A DNA stretch of 64,000 bases from an uncultured Prevotella sp. (lineage in GTDB: Bacteria; Bacteroidota; Bacteroidia; Bacteroidales; Bacteroidaceae): positions 67,919 through 131,918 of the forward strand of contig UQFS01000003.1 of the NCBI GenBank assembly GCA_900540375.1, read 5' to 3'. The notes beneath the pieces were generated by a model. It searched no databases and was not told where the DNA came from. It saw nothing but the letters and a program-made list of their open reading frames with translations. Positions 63,924 to 64,000 of this stretch are shown here, piece by piece; the stretch's first letter is position 1, and each line of letters begins with the position of its first letter. A program made the position numbers and the translations under genes.

Positions 63924-64000
63924 ATGGCAAAGGTACAATTTAAAGCTTACACCCCCAACGAAATTGTTCTTTTTCCTTCCAATCTGGGAGAAAGAATTCC
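63924..64000 (+). CDS. IS1182-family transposase (partial, N-terminus)
   Basis: Only the first 25 codons are in the window: MAKVQFKAYTPNEIVLFPSN followed by LGERI. The pattern FKxYxPNxxxLFPxxLxExIP is the start of IS1182-family (DUF772-type) transposases, which are DDE enzymes for cut-and-paste movement. The rest lies to the right. It has its own promoter and sits behind a terminator. Confidence 0.75.
   Translation, partial: MAKVQFKAYTPNEIVLFPSNLGERI

Larger units (their letters stand above)
63800..64000 (+). mobile_element. IS1182-type insertion sequence, left end (partial)
   Basis: The reading frame of the CPBP gene is interrupted at about 63800 by GAGGCTGTGTCAAAAGTCC, a terminal-repeat-like sequence of the kind seen at the ends of IS1182-type elements. 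Inside lie an inward-protecting terminator (63849-63878), a promoter (63876-63906) and the transposase start (63924). The right end and any target duplication lie outside the window, so the exact boundary is uncertain by a few bases. Confidence 0.75.

Overview
This window is a chromosomal segment of a Bacteroidota bacterium, most likely Prevotella or a close relative. Three things point there. Promoters fit the Bacteroides pattern (TTTG at about -33, 18-21 bp, then TAnnTTTG at about -7) and Shine-Dalgarno sequences are mostly absent. The gene content is typical of the group: sdhC-frdA of Bacteroides type, ATP-type PEP carboxykinase, an IspG with an inserted domain, a chain of OmpH proteins behind BamA, DUF6242/DUF6089 genes and a GH3 protein. 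The proteins also read as Prevotella-like. No rRNA, tRNA or CRISPR was seen. Almost all the sequence is core genome; the mobile part is the start of an IS1182-type element at the right edge.

Layout, left to right. 1-1614 (minus): succinate dehydrogenase/fumarate reductase, with FrdA cut by the window edge. 1829-6452 (plus): mnmG, apt, uvrC, with two near-perfect parS (ParB-binding) palindromes flanking apt, which suggests an origin-proximal location. 6453-7409: long intergenic region with a 22-bp tandem array and repeat copy A. 7410-9302 (plus): dtd, a MazG-like hydrolase, deoC. 9392-10369 (minus): polyprenyl diphosphate synthase. 10460-20092 (plus): polA, ychF, lgt, then GH3, an Ig-like lipoprotein and DUF3108. 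20485-26892 (minus): an uncharacterised gene, rpoN, a PAP2-like membrane protein, purE, ispG and an aldo/keto reductase. 27060-35948 (minus): S9 peptidase, cysS, an AAA/PD-(D/E)XK protein, rnr. 36077-38043 (plus): an epimerase coupled to a PAP2 phosphatase. 38142-48198 (minus): a ten-gene envelope run (DUF6242, DUF6089, uppS, bamA, three OmpH, murI, rbfA, an FtsX/LolC permease). 48386-50459: a hidden 32-residue membrane-protein gene and pckA. 50710-53940 (plus): upp, a sugar nucleotidyltransferase, guaA. 54710-57442: a 51-codon gene, murQ, mscL, gapA. 57700-63192 (plus): an L-rhamnose operon (AraC regulator, kinase, isomerase, transporter, aldolase). 63514 to the end: a CPBP protease gene broken by the IS.

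The strongest unexplained signals are non-coding. (1) A three-copy interspersed repeat (A at about 6987-7214, B at about 31328-31585, C at about 54195-54483) carries two palindromes whose centres are exactly 139 bp apart in every copy, with a small hairpin between them; all copies sit in the largest intergenic gaps. (2) Arrays of about 22-bp period with a CAAG motif lie just behind gene ends (6501-6610, 20104-20235, 20411-20484). (3) Five copies of an 18-bp motif, in both orientations, lie between cysS and the S9 peptidase. (4) A complete small transcription unit (promoter, 32-codon ORF, terminator) lies between pckA and DUF6242. I cannot name a function for any of these; each is described with a test.
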